From NCBI RefSeq assembly GCF_030813055.1, contig NZ_JAUSTW010000005.1, positions 62,001-126,000 on the forward strand: a stretch of DNA of 64,000 nt, written 5' to 3'. The notes under the pieces were generated by a model. It searched no databases. It was not told the origin of the DNA and was given only the letters and a program-made list of their open reading frames with translations. The position numbers and the translations under genes were made by a program. Shown piece after piece: positions 26,020 through 36,946 of this stretch. Numbering within the stretch: the first letter of the stretch is position 1; every line of letters starts with the position of its first letter. Source of the DNA: Neobacillus ginsengisoli. Lineage in GTDB: Bacteria > Bacillota > Bacilli > Bacillales_B > DSM-18226.

Positions 26020-26349
26020 TTAAAATCCAATCTTGTTTAATAAATTTTTGGGGATGAACACGGGGAGGTTTATTAATATGAAAATTAATCCTTGACTAAA
26101 TGATTTTAAGCAGGATAAACGACGTTGCAGGGTTCTTGGCTTTATTCCATGATTGATTACTTGATCTTGGATAAATCGCCGTACACTAGAGGTTGTGAGC
26201 TTGTCTAAGTCAAGTGAACGACCGTTTTTTATTAAAAATTCCCCATAAAGCTTTAAATCAAATGCGTAACTGGAAATTGTGTTCACTGAATAATTTTTTT
26301 CGACTTCCAAATACATAAGATAATCATCAGAAGCTTGAACGTAATTCAT
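26020..26349 (-). pseudogene. N-terminal fragment of a tyrosine recombinase
   Basis: The frame from ATG 26349 encodes a SAM-like core-binding domain (SDDYLMYLEVEKNYSVNTISSY, FLIKNGRSLDLDKLTTSSVRRF, KPRTLQRRLSCLKSF) typical of XerC/D-type recombinases. After about residue 87 it runs into unrelated hydrophobic sequence and stops at 26020. The catalytic domain is absent. Its upstream region is the repeat shared with 4030-4133. Confidence 0.82.
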
Positions 26350-26559
26350 AATTATCAGACCTCATGGTTTTTATAAAGTCGATTTCTATGAATTAGGTTC
26401 GAAACCAATAATTATGTTCCATTTGTCACTAATCAGGAAGGACCCCGATAATTATAGTCAACTTAGCAAATTTAGGGGACAATATAGAATCTTATGGGAA
26501 CTTGAAGACATGAATAGTTGATACTATTATGTTTGTTTTCAGTTTACATAATATAAATT
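26341..26559. repeat. Right copy of the repeat (long form)
   Basis: Positions 26341-26418 and 26534-26559 match 4030-4107 and 4108-4133. The extra 115 bp (26419-26533) here ends in a second ATTATGTT octamer, showing that the left copy lost it by recombination between the octamers. The repeat covers the upstream region of the recombinase fragment. It contains three ATAATTAT cores (about 26349, 26410 and 26450) that could be recombinase or regulator sites. Confidence 0.85.
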
Positions 26560-27052
26560 CTAGGAAGTTAAATCTTGAAAAGTAAATTTTGTCTCATTAG
26601 TCAAGTATACTTAAGATAGTGAGACGGAATTAAAAAGTTTGTGTCAGTTGACACTGGTTCAGAAAGTTTTAATGATGATCTTTAGATTGGCTGTCTTGCC
26701 AACAGGATATGCTAAATAAAATTACTGATATAAAAATCAGATAAGTCAAATTTTCTGGTATGCAGTTACACAGAATAATTAATTGTATTTAGCGAATGAA
26801 ATTCCATTATTCATTATTTTTGAAAAAACTTTTATTCTAATCGTATTTTATGACCAATACTATTAGTTGCTGTTTGTTCTTAAATCAATAAATTTTTAAT
26901 GAGTTTACATAACATTATTATGTATTGCAACTATCTTGTTTTATTTATTTTTCAAAATGAATCATTAAAATTGACTTTTTTTCTTGCAGCAATTTTTCTA
27001 AACCTCTCTTCATTCTTCGGTAAAATCAGAATTAAATCTCCCCTAAAAGTTC
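26560..27052. other. AT-rich intergenic stretch at the accessory/core junction
   Basis: No gene recognised. Frames such as 26899-27084 have no ribosome binding site and run into the terminator of the next operon. Conserved core genes begin to its right. Confidence 0.5.
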
Positions 27053-27099
27053 CAAAAAAAAAGCGTTTGGAATGCCCTGTCTGAGGCCTTCCAAACGCC
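27053..27099 (-). terminator. Terminator of the ABC exporter operon
   Basis: GCGTTTGGAA and TTCCAAACGC form a 10-bp stem. On the minus strand the stem is followed by a run of nine T. Confidence 0.85.
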
Positions 27100-27119
27100 T
27101 AAACCTTATACATAATTCA

Positions 27120-29003
27120 TCAACCTGCATCTTTAATCTGATTGTGACCCGAAAACTGACTGTTATATAAATCAGCGTAGAATCCGTCTTTTTCGAGAAG
27201 TTCCTTATGATTTCCTTTTTCTATCACGCTTCCGTTATTCATAACGAGAATTAAATCAGCATCACGAATGGTGGAAAGCCGGTGGGCAATGATAAAGCTC
27301 GTGCGGCCATTCATTAAATGCTTCATCGCTTTCTGGATTTGCACTTCCGTACGGGTATCGACACTGCTCGTTGCTTCGTCAAGGATGAGGATTGCCGGGT
27401 CAGCAAGAATAGCCCTGGCAATCGTTAATAATTGCTTTTGACCTTGAGAAATATTAGAAGCTTCTTCATTTAGAATGGTGTCATACCCATCCGGAAGTGT
27501 TCGAATAAAGTGATCTGCATTGGCTGCTTGAGCCGCTTCGATGATTTCTTTTTCCGTAGCTCCTTCTTTTCCATAGGCAATATTGTCACGAATTGTGCTA
27601 TTAAAGAGCCATGTATCCTGTAGGACCATTCCGAATAAACTTCGTAAGTCGTCCCGTTTTAATTCCCGAATATCAATTCCGTCAATAAAAATCGTCCCGG
27701 AATTGATTTCATAGAAACGCATTAATAAATTAATAAGTGTAGTCTTTCCGGCTCCCGTTGGACCAACGATTGCAACTGTTTGACCAGGTTTAACATCAAT
27801 ATTCATGTCCTCAATTAACATTTCTTTTTCCTCATAACCGAAGGAAACATGTTTGAAGCTTACTTCACCGTTAGGATCGTCGACCACTTTTGCATTAACG
27901 GCCTCGGGAATTTCCTCTAACTCATCTAGTATTTCAAATACGCGTTCGGCACTGGCTATTGTGGACTGGATTACATTTGCGATCATTGCAGTTTGAGTAA
28001 TTGGCTGGGCAAATTGTCGCGCATATTGAATAAAAGCTTGAATATCCCCTATTTCAATCGATCTTTTGGTGACCAGTATCCCCCCTGCAACTGAGACGAG
28101 TACATAGCCGATATTATTTACAAACGACATTAACGGCATAATCATTCCTGAGACGAATTGCGCTTTCCAACCGGATTGATATAGTGTCTCATTGATGGCC
28201 TCAAATTGTTCGATTGATTTTTTCTCATGTCCAAACACTTTTATAACCTTGTGACCTGTATACATTTCTTCTACATGTCCGTTTAATTGACCAAGTGCCT
28301 TTTGCTGCCCTTTGAAAAATTGTTGCGATTTTTTAGCAATACTTGCAGTTGCTACAAAGCTGAGCGGGAGTGTAACTACCACAATCAGCGTCATCAATGG
28401 ACTAATGGTAAGCATCATAACAATAACTCCGACAATCGTTACAACCGATGTGATGAGCTGGGTCAAGCTTTGCTGCAAAGTAGTGCTGATATTATCAACA
28501 TCGTTGACGGCACGGCTTAGGATTTCCCCGTGGGTACGTGAATCAAAATATTTTAACGGCAAACGGTTAAGTTTTTCATCCACTTCTTTACGCAAATTGA
28601 ATACTGTTTTTTGTGCTACCCCAGCCATTATAAATTGCTGAATATACGCAAAAATGGCACTCAAAATATAAAGTACGATTAAAAGGATAATAATCTGACC
28701 AATATAATCAAAATCGATTTTGGCACCAGGAACACCTTTAAACTTCAACATCAACCCTTCAAATAGCTTTGTTGTTGCTTTCCCCATGATCTTCGGGCTG
28801 ACAATGGAAAAGACAGTACTTATAATCGCGGTGATTAATACAGCTAAAAGTTGTAATCTATGTGGTTTTAAGTAGCTAATTAATCTCTTTAGTGTTCCTT
28901 TAAAATCCTTTGCTTTTTGGACAGGCATCATCCCGCCGCGAAAGCCAAATGCGCCGCCGGGCCCTGGTCCTCCCGGTCTTTGGCTATTGGTCTCTTTGCT
29001 CAT
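27120..29003 (-). CDS. ABC exporter half, catalytic subunit
   Basis: A 627-aa protein with six membrane helices fused to an ATP-binding domain, a multidrug-type ABC exporter half. The ATPase domain shows Walker A (GPTGAGKTT), the signature NISQGQKQ, Walker B with catalytic Glu (ILILDEATSSVD) and the H-loop His (IIAHRLSTI). A Gly/Pro-rich cytoplasmic start (RPGGPGPGGAFGFRGG) is typical for YfiC-like members. Its start codon overlaps the stop of the partner gene (ATGA at 29000-29003), so both subunits are made together and form a heterodimer with the partner below. The substrate is unknown, probably drugs or lipids. Confidence 0.92.
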   Translation of the reverse strand: MSKETNSQRPGGPGPGGAFGFRGGMMPVQKAKDFKGTLKRLISYLKPHRLQLLAVLITAIISTVFSIVSPKIMGKATTKLFEGLMLKFKGVPGAKIDFDYIGQIIILLIVLYILSAIFAYIQQFIMAGVAQKTVFNLRKEVDEKLNRLPLKYFDSRTHGEILSRAVNDVDNISTTLQQSLTQLITSVVTIVGVIVMMLTISPLMTLIVVVTLPLSFVATASIAKKSQQFFKGQQKALGQLNGHVEEMYTGHKVIKVFGHEKKSIEQFEAINETLYQSGWKAQFVSGMIMPLMSFVNNIGYVLVSVAGGILVTKRSIEIGDIQAFIQYARQFAQPITQTAMIANVIQSTIASAERVFEILDELEEIPEAVNAKVVDDPNGEVSFKHVSFGYEEKEMLIEDMNIDVKPGQTVAIVGPTGAGKTTLINLLMRFYEINSGTIFIDGIDIRELKRDDLRSLFGMVLQDTWLFNSTIRDNIAYGKEGATEKEIIEAAQAANADHFIRTLPDGYDTILNEEASNISQGQKQLLTIARAILADPAILILDEATSSVDTRTEVQIQKAMKHLMNGRTSFIIAHRLSTIRDADLILVMNNGSVIEKGNHKELLEKDGFYADLYNSQFSGHNQIKDAG

Positions 29004-30727
29004 GCGATTTCCTCCTCCGATAGCTGCGACATCACAATCTCACGGTAAACCGAACTTGTTTCCATCAGGTCACGATGTTTACCGATACCGGCAATTTCTC
29101 CATCATCTAAAACGATAATCTGATCCGCATCCATGATGGTGCTTACCCGTTGTGCCACTATTAATACGGTTGAGTCAAGTGTTTCTTCTTTTAACGCAAC
29201 ACGGAGCTTGGCATCGGTTTTAAAATCTAAAGCGGAAAAGCTGTCATCAAAGATATAAATTTCCGGCTTTCTGATAAGAGCTCTCGCAATTGATAAACGC
29301 TGCTTTTGTCCGCCTGAAACATTTGTTCCTCCTTGGGCAATTACTGCATTAAATCCTTCCGACATATTTGATATAAACTCAGTTGCTTGCGCAATTTTCG
29401 CAGCATACTGTACTTCTTCATCTGTAGCATTTTCTTTTCCAAAGCGGATGTTTTCTGATATGGTTCCGGTAAACAGAATCGCCGTTTGCGGCACGAAGCC
29501 AACCTTTTCCCGCAAGCTCTCTTGCGTCATTTCCCGTACATCGACACCGTCAACAAGAACCCTTCCGCTATCAACATCATAAAAACGCGGGATTAAATTT
29601 ATAAGCGTTGATTTCCCGGAGCCAGTACCTCCAATAATGGCTGTTACTTCCCCTGGTTTCATTGAAAAAGAGATATTTGAAATCGCGGGCATTTCAGCAC
29701 CGGGATAGCTGAACGAAACATTTTGAAATTCCACGAGCCCTTTTTTGCTTTCAACTAAGGTTGAAACTGCCGGATTCTTAATATCCGCTACCATTTCAAG
29801 TACTTCGTTAATTCTTACTCCGGAAACAGATGCACGCGGGATCATGACAAACATCATCGATAGCATAATAAACGAGAACATGATTTGCATTGCATATTGA
29901 ATAAATGCCATCATATCACCGACCTGCATGTGACCGTTGCTAATTCGAATCCCGCCAAACCAAATAATCGCTACGGATGTAAGATTAAGAACAACCATCA
30001 TGATCGGCATCATTGCGGCCATGATTTTATTTACTTTTATGGCTGTAGAGGTTAAATCAAAATTGGCATCATTAAAACGTTTTTTCTCATGTTCCACCCT
30101 ATTAAAAGAGCGAATAACACGAATGCCGGTTAAATTCTCCCTTAAGACACGATTAAGATTATCCAATTTTATCTGCATCACCTTAAAGAGTGGAATCCCG
30201 CTTCTCGCAATAATGACAATGGCAAGGACTAAAATGGGTAATGCAACACCAAGGACAATTGTTAATTTAGCATCTTTAGAAAACGCCATAATAATGCCGC
30301 CAATACACATCATTGGAGCCATTGCCATCATTCTTAGCATCATCACCAATACTTGCTGTACTTGCGTGATATCGTTGGTAGTTCTTGTGATGAGTGATGC
30401 CGTTCCGATCTTGTCAAACTCATGCAGTGAAAAATCGCCTACATGTGAAAAAATCTTGCTTCTTAGTGATTTGCCGAATCCAGATGCCACTTTTGCTGAA
30501 AAGAAACTGGCAGTGATGGAACAAACCATCCCACCTGCGGCTACTAACAACATAAAACCGCCAATATTCCAAATATAGTGGGTATCGCCAGTTACCACAC
30601 CTTTATCGACGATATCTGACATCAATGTCGGTAAATAAAGTTCAGATAGGGATTGCAGAAGGACAAGTACAAGTACAGCCGAAACGGATAATGCAAATGG
30701 CTTTAAAAATTTGCTTAATTTGATCAA
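29000..30727 (-). CDS. ABC exporter half, degenerate-site subunit
   Basis: A 575-aa membrane/ATPase fusion, first gene of the exporter pair. Walker A is GGTGSGKST and the signature is NVSGGQKQ. The Walker B Glu is replaced by Asp (IYIFDDSFSALD) and the H-loop His by Gln (IVAQRVSTI). This is the non-hydrolysing half found in heterodimeric exporters such as BmrCD, LmrCD and TM287/288, so the complex has one working and one degenerate ATP site. It lies 19 nt after the MarR-type gene and overlaps the next subunit by 4 nt, forming a three-gene operon. Confidence 0.92.
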   Translation of the reverse strand: MIKLSKFLKPFALSVSAVLVLVLLQSLSELYLPTLMSDIVDKGVVTGDTHYIWNIGGFMLLVAAGGMVCSITASFFSAKVASGFGKSLRSKIFSHVGDFSLHEFDKIGTASLITRTTNDITQVQQVLVMMLRMMAMAPMMCIGGIIMAFSKDAKLTIVLGVALPILVLAIVIIARSGIPLFKVMQIKLDNLNRVLRENLTGIRVIRSFNRVEHEKKRFNDANFDLTSTAIKVNKIMAAMMPIMMVVLNLTSVAIIWFGGIRISNGHMQVGDMMAFIQYAMQIMFSFIMLSMMFVMIPRASVSGVRINEVLEMVADIKNPAVSTLVESKKGLVEFQNVSFSYPGAEMPAISNISFSMKPGEVTAIIGGTGSGKSTLINLIPRFYDVDSGRVLVDGVDVREMTQESLREKVGFVPQTAILFTGTISENIRFGKENATDEEVQYAAKIAQATEFISNMSEGFNAVIAQGGTNVSGGQKQRLSIARALIRKPEIYIFDDSFSALDFKTDAKLRVALKEETLDSTVLIVAQRVSTIMDADQIIVLDDGEIAGIGKHRDLMETSSVYREIVMSQLSEEEIA

Positions 30728-30745
30728 GTATCTTCAACTCCATTC

Positions 30746-31204
30746 TTAAGGGTGAATCAGTTGATTGAAATATTGATGCACTTTAGAGAGTAATTGAGCT
30801 AACTGTTCACTTTCGTCTTCCCCTAGGTAATCAATTAACCCGGCAAAGGTTTCATTAAACGCTGATCTTGCTTGCTCTGTCACTTCAATACCCTTTGAAG
30901 TGAGTTTAATTTTCACAGCACGTCTGTCTTCGGGATCGACAGATCGTTCGACCAAACCATCTTTTTCTAGTAAATTAATAATCTGCGTCACCGTTGGTGG
31001 AGTTACATGCAGTTTCTGACTAATTTCAGAAACCTTTAAATCGCTCTTTTCATCTGTTCCGTGTTTAATCGTAACAAGAACCTTGAATTCACTCGGGTTA
31101 TAACCGGCAATTTTTTTCTCATGCCAACCCGTTTTTTTAAATTGTCTAAATGCATGTAACAGTTTTTGTGCTGCAGGACTCTCAAAATCTGCCATTTTTA
31201 CCAC
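30746..31204 (-). CDS. MarR-family transcriptional regulator
   Basis: A 152-aa winged-helix protein. The DNA-binding part contains VSEISQKLHVTPPTVTQIINLLEKDGLVERSVDPEDRRAVKIKLT, where the DxRxxxIxLT wing motif is diagnostic for MarR proteins. GAGGTGG lies upstream of the first codon. As first gene of the operon with the two exporter subunits, it most likely represses them and responds to a compound they export. An AT-rich stretch (31205-31290) with repeated TTAGGTTACTAATATATT-like half sites is the probable operator. Confidence 0.9.
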   Translation of the reverse strand: MVKMADFESPAAQKLLHAFRQFKKTGWHEKKIAGYNPSEFKVLVTIKHGTDEKSDLKVSEISQKLHVTPPTVTQIINLLEKDGLVERSVDPEDRRAVKIKLTSKGIEVTEQARSAFNETFAGLIDYLGEDESEQLAQLLSKVHQYFNQLIHP

Positions 31205-31292
31205 CTCGTTTTTATTTCTAATACAAATAGTTAGGTTACTAATATATTTACATACCTAAGTATATTACCACTATATTTATTCGTCAATTTTG

Positions 31293-31327
31293 AAACAAAA
31301 AAAATAAACACAGGATATCCTATGTTT
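31293..31327 (-). terminator. Terminator of the secreted protein gene at 31376
   Basis: AAACACAGGA and TCCTATGTTT arms; on the minus strand a T8 run follows. It ends the gene at 31376-32140. Confidence 0.7.
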
Positions 31328-31375
31328 AAGTTTGTGTAGTAGCTCTGAATAAACAGAAGTGACAACTATCAAAGC

Positions 31376-32140
31376 TTATTTTTGTGCCGCCTCTTTTTGA
31401 ACATCCGCATTCACTAGTTTCCAATTGCCGTTAAGGTAAATCCAATAAGTTTCTACGTATGCAATGGTATCTGCGTTGACTATTCCGGTTATTCTTTGAA
31501 TCCCTTTTAGACCCATTTCATTGCCTTTGAAGGAATTGGGAACTAGGGTGCTGTATGGATTAACGGTTAATTCTGTTGGTTCATTTAATTTACCGTTATG
31601 GTAAAGTCCAAGTTTTTTATAGTATTTTATCCGATCGTTTAAGTCAAATTCATACGTTTTCCCTGTTGCCGTCAGATTTATAGTTGCCTTATAGCCATCA
31701 ACATAACGGCTTTCTACTTCCAATGGTTCAGGTACAGTTAAATTTGTATGGATAAAATCCTTAAGCGAAAATAAATAGTTGATGGTAATGCCGCCGCTTC
31801 CTCCTGTTAGGACACTGGCAAATAGATCTTTTACACCATCATGGTTAAGGTCAACCAGCTGAAGTGATGCTTTCGCTCCACTTTCTAAAGGAAATTTATA
31901 CGTTTTACCGTTTGAGGCGGCTACATCAATATAAATCTTTTTCAGATAAGAATCTTTATCTCGATAGGGAACACCTTTTAGCCAGATGACTTCATTTTGT
32001 CCATCACCCGTAATATCTGTTTCTTCTTTTAGAATGGTGACTGTTTTTGCATTAGCCTCAATGGCATATACTCCTGTAATCGCTGTAAGTGATGAAAGAA
32101 AAAATGCAGCAGCGATAATTAAAATCTCTCTTTTCATCAT
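31376..32140 (-). CDS. Secreted protein with VCBS/FG-GAP-like calcium loops
   Basis: ATG 32140 is chosen because GGAGGGG precedes it; an in-frame ATG at 32164 has none. The 254-aa product has a signal peptide (residues 1 to about 25, ending in the region VYAIEANA), then DITGDGQNEV and DLNHDGVKDL, which are EF-hand/FG-GAP-like calcium-binding loops in a beta-propeller-like repeat. The C-terminal half contains YVETYWIYLNGNWKLV. Similar secreted proteins of unknown function are common in Bacillus. It is a single gene between two terminators. Confidence 0.72.
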   Translation of the reverse strand: MMKREILIIAAAFFLSSLTAITGVYAIEANAKTVTILKEETDITGDGQNEVIWLKGVPYRDKDSYLKKIYIDVAASNGKTYKFPLESGAKASLQLVDLNHDGVKDLFASVLTGGSGGITINYLFSLKDFIHTNLTVPEPLEVESRYVDGYKATINLTATGKTYEFDLNDRIKYYKKLGLYHNGKLNEPTELTVNPYSTLVPNSFKGNEMGLKGIQRITGIVNADTIAYVETYWIYLNGNWKLVNADVQKEAAQK

Positions 32141-32192
32141 AATCCCCTCCAAAATCTGATACATTCTAGTATGCCCAATATTGGGAAAAAGA

Positions 32193-32229
32193 TGAAAAAA
32201 ATAGAGGTTGACGAAATTACGTCAACCTC
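32193..32229 (-). terminator. Terminator of parEC
   Basis: GAGGTTGACG and CGTCAACCTC form a perfect 10-bp stem with a T7 tail on the minus strand. Confidence 0.85.
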
Positions 32230-32239
32230 AAATCAAAGT

Positions 32240-34678
32240 TTATTCCACCGGTTTTTCCTCTGCTTCCACTTTCCAAACAGTGGTAACTTTACCATTGTCA
32301 CCTTCATCTAAGATAAAGGAGCCATTTGAGTAGCGATCACTATAACGAATTTCTTCAGCCTTAATTGTTTCAATATGTCCCTTTTCTGTCTGAATAAAAA
32401 TCGTATCCTGATTATGGGCAACAACGAATCCCATAATCCGATGAGGATTTGCTTTAAGTTCACGGAGGATAACAACCCCGCGTTTTGCACGTGTAGATTT
32501 CTCAAATTCTTTTAATTTCATACGCTTCACGGCCCCGCGTTGTGTGGAAATAACAATGGTCTGGTCGCTTTCAGGCATAATAATCTTGCCGCCAACCACC
32601 GTGTCGCCATCTTTTAAGTTAATGCCTTTTACACCGGCCGCGCGGACACCAACAATACTAATTTCCTCTTCCTGGAACCATAATGCATAACCAAATTGAG
32701 TAATAAGGAAAACTTCCTTTGATCCATCTGTAAGATGAACATCAATGACTTGATCGTCATCTTTTAAATTAATACCGACAAGTGGTTTTGAGTACCGCTG
32801 CGCTTTGTATTGTTTTAATTCTGTTTTCTTAACCATTCCATTTTTCGTGATAAAAACTAAAAAGGCTTCTGTCTCAAAGTCCTTTACTGGAATGGCTTGA
32901 ATAATTTCTTCGTCACGTTCAATTGGAATGATATTCGCAACATGCTGACCGAGGTCTTTCCAACGGATATCAGGAAGCTCGTGAACAGGGCAGAATAAGT
33001 AATTCCCTTTATTTGTGAATAGAAGGAGGACATCTTTTGTATTCAAATCGAGCTGTGCCAACAGACGATCTGAATCCTTCATGGCAAAATCCTGTCCGTT
33101 TGAAGCTGCATAGGAACGACCGCTGGTGCGTTTCACATACCCTTGTTTGGTAACCGTGACAATTACGTCTTCACTAGGCACCATGACCTCAAGATTAATT
33201 TTAATCTCTTCGATTTCTGCCTCGATTTTGGAACGGCGCTCGTCAGCAAACCGTTTTTTCACATCTTTTAATTCTTTTTTGATTACGGAGAATAGTTTTT
33301 TCTCACTTTCTAAAATAGCAGTCCACTCTTCAATTTTCTTTGCTAATTCTTCCGCTTCATTTCTTAACGCGGTAATGTCTGTGTTTGTTAAGCGGTAAAG
33401 CTGTAAGGATACGATCGCTTCAGCCTGGAGCTCTGTAAAATCATACTTTGCAATTAAGTTGTCCTTGGCATCGCGTTTATCCTTAGAAGCTCGAATCGTG
33501 GCAATCACTTCATCGAGGATCGATAAGGCTTTCATTAACCCTTCGACAATATGCTGCCGTTCTTTAGCCTTATTCAGTTCAAATTGTGTTCTTCGTGTAA
33601 CAACTTCCTTTTGATGTTCGATATAGGCATCCAGGAGCTCTCGAAGTCCCATTAATTTTGGCCGTTTTTTATGGATGGCCACCATATTAAAATTATAGGT
33701 AACTTGAAGATCACTATTTTTATATAAAAAGTTTAAAACACCTTCGGCATCGGCATCTTTTTTTAATTCAATGACAATACGAAGTCCTGTACGGTCCGTT
33801 TCATCACGAATTTCAGAAATACCCTCTACCTTTCTGTCGAGGCGGAACTCATCCATTTTTTTGACAAGATTAGCTTTATTGACTTCATATGGGATCTCTG
33901 TAATAACAATTTGCTGCTTCCCGCCGCGAATTTCTTCGATCGCTGCCTTCCCGCGGACAATGATTTTCCCTTTACCAGTTTCATAGGCTTTTTTAATCCC
34001 ATCAACACCTTGAATGATGCCTCCTGTCGGGAAATCAGGTCCTTTTATTATCGTCATTAGCTCATCAACAGACACATCAGGTTGATCCAACCTCATGATT
34101 ACACCGTCAATCACTTCTCCCAGATGATGCGGGGGTATTTCGGTTGCGTAACCGGCTGATATCCCGGTAGAGCCGTTAACCAGTAAGTTTGGAAACATGG
34201 CCGGTAAGACGGTTGGTTCCTTTGATGTATCATCAAAGTTTGGAATAAATTCAACGGTTTGCTTTTCTATATCACGTAATAGTTCAGTGGCAATCGCAGA
34301 AAGCCGGGCTTCGGTATAACGCATCGCTGCAGGCGGGTCACCATCGACACTGCCGTTGTTTCCATGCATTTGTACCAAGACATTTCTAACTTTCCAGTCC
34401 TGACTCATCCGCACCATTGCCTCATAAACAGAGGAGTCACCGTGCGGGTGGTAGTTACCGATTACGTTCCCGACTGTTTTTGCGGATTTTCGGAAGCCTT
34501 TATCGTGGGTATTGCCTTCCACGTGCATGGCATACAGTATTCTTCGTTGAACAGGTTTTAAGCCATCTCGTGCATCCGGCAGGGCACGTTCTTGAATAAT
34601 GTACTTACTGTATCTGCCAAAACGATCGCCAAGTACATCTTCAAGAGGTAAGTCACGGAATTGTTCACTTATGCTCAT
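32240..34678 (-). CDS. parC: DNA topoisomerase IV subunit A
   Basis: The ATP-dependent decatenating type II topoisomerase subunit that cuts and rejoins DNA, 812 aa. It starts [27 protein letters not shown] and has the catalytic Tyr in [11 protein letters not shown]. The quinolone-resistance region [17 protein letters not shown] has the wild-type Ser. The C-terminal beta-pinwheel repeats contain RGAVKRMKL and KGINLKDGD. It overlaps the end of parE by 4 nt, so the two subunits are translationally coupled. The ParC assignment over GyrA rests on the neighbours (parE, yneT, plsY), as in B. subtilis. Confidence 0.96.
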   Translation of the reverse strand: MSISEQFRDLPLEDVLGDRFGRYSKYIIQERALPDARDGLKPVQRRILYAMHVEGNTHDKGFRKSAKTVGNVIGNYHPHGDSSVYEAMVRMSQDWKVRNVLVQMHGNNGSVDGDPPAAMRYTEARLSAIATELLRDIEKQTVEFIPNFDDTSKEPTVLPAMFPNLLVNGSTGISAGYATEIPPHHLGEVIDGVIMRLDQPDVSVDELMTIIKGPDFPTGGIIQGVDGIKKAYETGKGKIIVRGKAAIEEIRGGKQQIVITEIPYEVNKANLVKKMDEFRLDRKVEGISEIRDETDRTGLRIVIELKKDADAEGVLNFLYKNSDLQVTYNFNMVAIHKKRPKLMGLRELLDAYIEHQKEVVTRRTQFELNKAKERQHIVEGLMKALSILDEVIATIRASKDKRDAKDNLIAKYDFTELQAEAIVSLQLYRLTNTDITALRNEAEELAKKIEEWTAILESEKKLFSVIKKELKDVKKRFADERRSKIEAEIEEIKINLEVMVPSEDVIVTVTKQGYVKRTSGRSYAASNGQDFAMKDSDRLLAQLDLNTKDVLLLFTNKGNYLFCPVHELPDIRWKDLGQHVANIIPIERDEEIIQAIPVKDFETEAFLVFITKNGMVKKTELKQYKAQRYSKPLVGINLKDDDQVIDVHLTDGSKEVFLITQFGYALWFQEEEISIVGVRAAGVKGINLKDGDTVVGGKIIMPESDQTIVISTQRGAVKRMKLKEFEKSTRAKRGVVILRELKANPHRIMGFVVAHNQDTIFIQTEKGHIETIKAEEIRYSDRYSNGSFILDEGDNGKVTTVWKVEAEEKPVE

Positions 34679-36654
34679 TCTTCAATGTCCTCCTGGGCGA
34701 TCGTAATATTTTCATTTTCCAAAATGGTGTCTTCCTCTTCCAGACCAAATGCTACATTACTTTCAATCCATTTGCGCCGCGGTTCAACCTTGTCGCCCAT
34801 AAGCGTTGTCACACGTCGTTCTGCTCTTGCAATATCATCAATTTTTACACGAATCAGTGTCCGGGTCTCCGGGTCCATAGTCGTTTCCCATAGCTGGTCG
34901 GCATTCATTTCCCCAAGACCTTTATAACGTTGAATAATGTAGCCTCTGCCCACCTTTTTTAAGGCATCCTGAAGCTCATCCTCATTCCATGCATACTCAA
35001 TCACTTCTTTTTTTCCTGTTCCTTTACTCACTTTATATAAAGGAGGCAGGGCGATAAACACTTTACCTGCTTCAATAAGCTGCTTCATATAACGGTAAAA
35101 GAAAGTAAGTAATAATACTTGAATATGTGCTCCGTCCGTATCTGCATCAGTCATAATGATAATTTTATCGTAATTAATATCCTCAACGTTAAAATCTGCA
35201 CCTACTCCGGCACCGATAGCATGAATAATCGTATTGATTTCTTCATTTTTAAAGATATCCGCCAGTTTTGCTTTTTCAGTATTAATAACTTTACCCCGTA
35301 AAGGCAGAACAGCTTGAAAGCGGCGGTCCCGGCCTTGTTTGGCAGAGCCTCCCGCAGAATCACCCTCCACCAAATAAAGCTCATTTTTCTGTGGATTGCG
35401 TGATTGTGCCGGCGTCAGTTTACCGGATAATACAGCCTCTGAACGTTTGCGTTTTTTCCCGCTTCTGGCATCTTCCCGGGCTTTTCTCGCTGCTTCCCGG
35501 GCTTGATAGGCTTTAATCGATTTTTTAATAAGCAAGGAGCTAATATCAGGGTTTTCTTCGAGGAAATAGGAAAGATGTTCTGAAACAACAGCATCTACGG
35601 CAGATCGGGCTTCGCTTGTTCCTAATTTACCCTTTGTTTGTCCTTCAAATTGTAGCAGTTCTTCGGGAATTCGAACGGAAATAATCGCGGATAGTCCTTC
35701 GCGAATATCTGAGCCATCAAGGTTTTTGTCTTTTTCTTTTAACAGGGAAATCTTTCTAGCATAATCATTGAATACTCTGGTCATTGCGGTTTTCGATCCG
35801 GCTTCATGTGTTCCGCCGTCCTTTGTCCGTACATTGTTGACAAAGGATAGAACATTTTCTGAATAGCCATCATTAAATTGGAAAGCAAACTCCACTTCGA
35901 TGCCGTTTTGTGTGCCTTCAAAGCTAACAACCGGGTGGAGCACGTCTTTTTCTTCGTTTAAATATTCAACAAACGCTTCAATCCCATTTTCATAATGAAA
36001 GACTTCATGAAAATCATTGCGGTCATCGATAATCTCGATTTTTAATCCTTTTAACAAGAACGCTGATTCTCTCAACCTTTCACATAAGGTTTCAAAATTA
36101 TACGTAGTCGTCGAAAAAATAGATGGATCGGGCTTAAAATGAATCGTGGTCCCTGATTGATTTGTTTTGCCGATTTTTTCTAAAGTTGTAACAGGTTTAC
36201 CGCCATTTTCAAAGCGTTGTTCATAGACGAACCCATCGCGCTTGATGGTAACAGTTAACATTTCCGATAATGCATTTACAACAGAAGCACCGACACCATG
36301 TAATCCGCCGCTGGTTTTATAGCCGCCTTGGCCAAATTTCCCCCCCGCATGGAGAACAGTTAAAATGACTTCAGGCGTAGGTTTACCCATTTTATGCATC
36401 CCGGTTGGCATTCCGCGTCCTTTATCAACGACGCTAATGGAATTATCTTTGTGTATGCGAACAATAATGTGATCTCCGAAACCTCCAAGTGCTTCATCAA
36501 CCGCATTGTCCACAATCTCATATACAAGATGGTGCAGACCGCGTGAATCGGTACTACCAATATACATTCCAGGGCGCTTACGAACGGCCTCAAGACCTTC
36601 AAGCACCTGTATGGCATCATCATTATAATCAAAGGCTTGCTGATTCCTTGCCAC
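34675..36654 (-). CDS. parE: DNA topoisomerase IV subunit B
   Basis: The ATPase subunit of topoisomerase IV, about 659 aa. GTG 36654 is chosen as start: GAAAGGGG lies upstream and the protein then begins [32 protein letters not shown], like B. subtilis ParE. The in-frame ATG at 36726 would add 24 unlikely residues. The GHKL ATPase motifs ([35 protein letters not shown]) are followed by the TOPRIM domain ([27 protein letters not shown]). It works with ParC, whose gene overlaps its stop codon. Confidence 0.95.
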   Translation of the reverse strand: MARNQQAFDYNDDAIQVLEGLEAVRKRPGMYIGSTDSRGLHHLVYEIVDNAVDEALGGFGDHIIVRIHKDNSISVVDKGRGMPTGMHKMGKPTPEVILTVLHAGGKFGQGGYKTSGGLHGVGASVVNALSEMLTVTIKRDGFVYEQRFENGGKPVTTLEKIGKTNQSGTTIHFKPDPSIFSTTTYNFETLCERLRESAFLLKGLKIEIIDDRNDFHEVFHYENGIEAFVEYLNEEKDVLHPVVSFEGTQNGIEVEFAFQFNDGYSENVLSFVNNVRTKDGGTHEAGSKTAMTRVFNDYARKISLLKEKDKNLDGSDIREGLSAIISVRIPEELLQFEGQTKGKLGTSEARSAVDAVVSEHLSYFLEENPDISSLLIKKSIKAYQAREAARKAREDARSGKKRKRSEAVLSGKLTPAQSRNPQKNELYLVEGDSAGGSAKQGRDRRFQAVLPLRGKVINTEKAKLADIFKNEEINTIIHAIGAGVGADFNVEDINYDKIIIMTDADTDGAHIQVLLLTFFYRYMKQLIEAGKVFIALPPLYKVSKGTGKKEVIEYAWNEDELQDALKKVGRGYIIQRYKGLGEMNADQLWETTMDPETRTLIRVKIDDIARAERRVTTLMGDKVEPRRKWIESNVAFGLEEEDTILENENITIAQEDIEE

Positions 36655-36902
36655 TAAAATACCCCTTTCATACCTTACAAAAAGAAACATCCTTCTAATT
36701 GCTAAAATAAATAGTTGATAAATCATTCGTTTAAAAGATTCGATAATCCTTTAATAAATATAATAAAGAACAAGTGTTTGTCGTTACTATTCTACCACAT
36801 GTTCTTTCGGCGTCTATGCTTAATTGTAGCGATTTATTTCGATTTGGCAAATACGTTATTTGAAACAACATATTTTTGTAATAAAATTTTTGGTAAAAAA
36901 GA

Positions 36903-36937
36903 ACAAAAATGACTGCCGTTTTTTTGGCAGTCATTAC
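36903..36937 (-). terminator. Terminator of yneT
   Basis: AATGACTGCC and GGCAGTCATT arms with a T7 loop; on the minus strand the tail is TTTTTG. Confidence 0.75.
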
Positions 36938-36946
36938 TTATTTTTC

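Noticed and set aside
26899..27084. Short plus-strand frame at the junction
   Set aside because: It has no ribosome binding site and runs through the terminator of the ABC operon.
36655..36726. 24-residue N-terminal extension of ParE
   Set aside because: It is hydrophobic and unlike ParE, and GTG 36654 has a proper ribosome binding site and the expected N-terminus.
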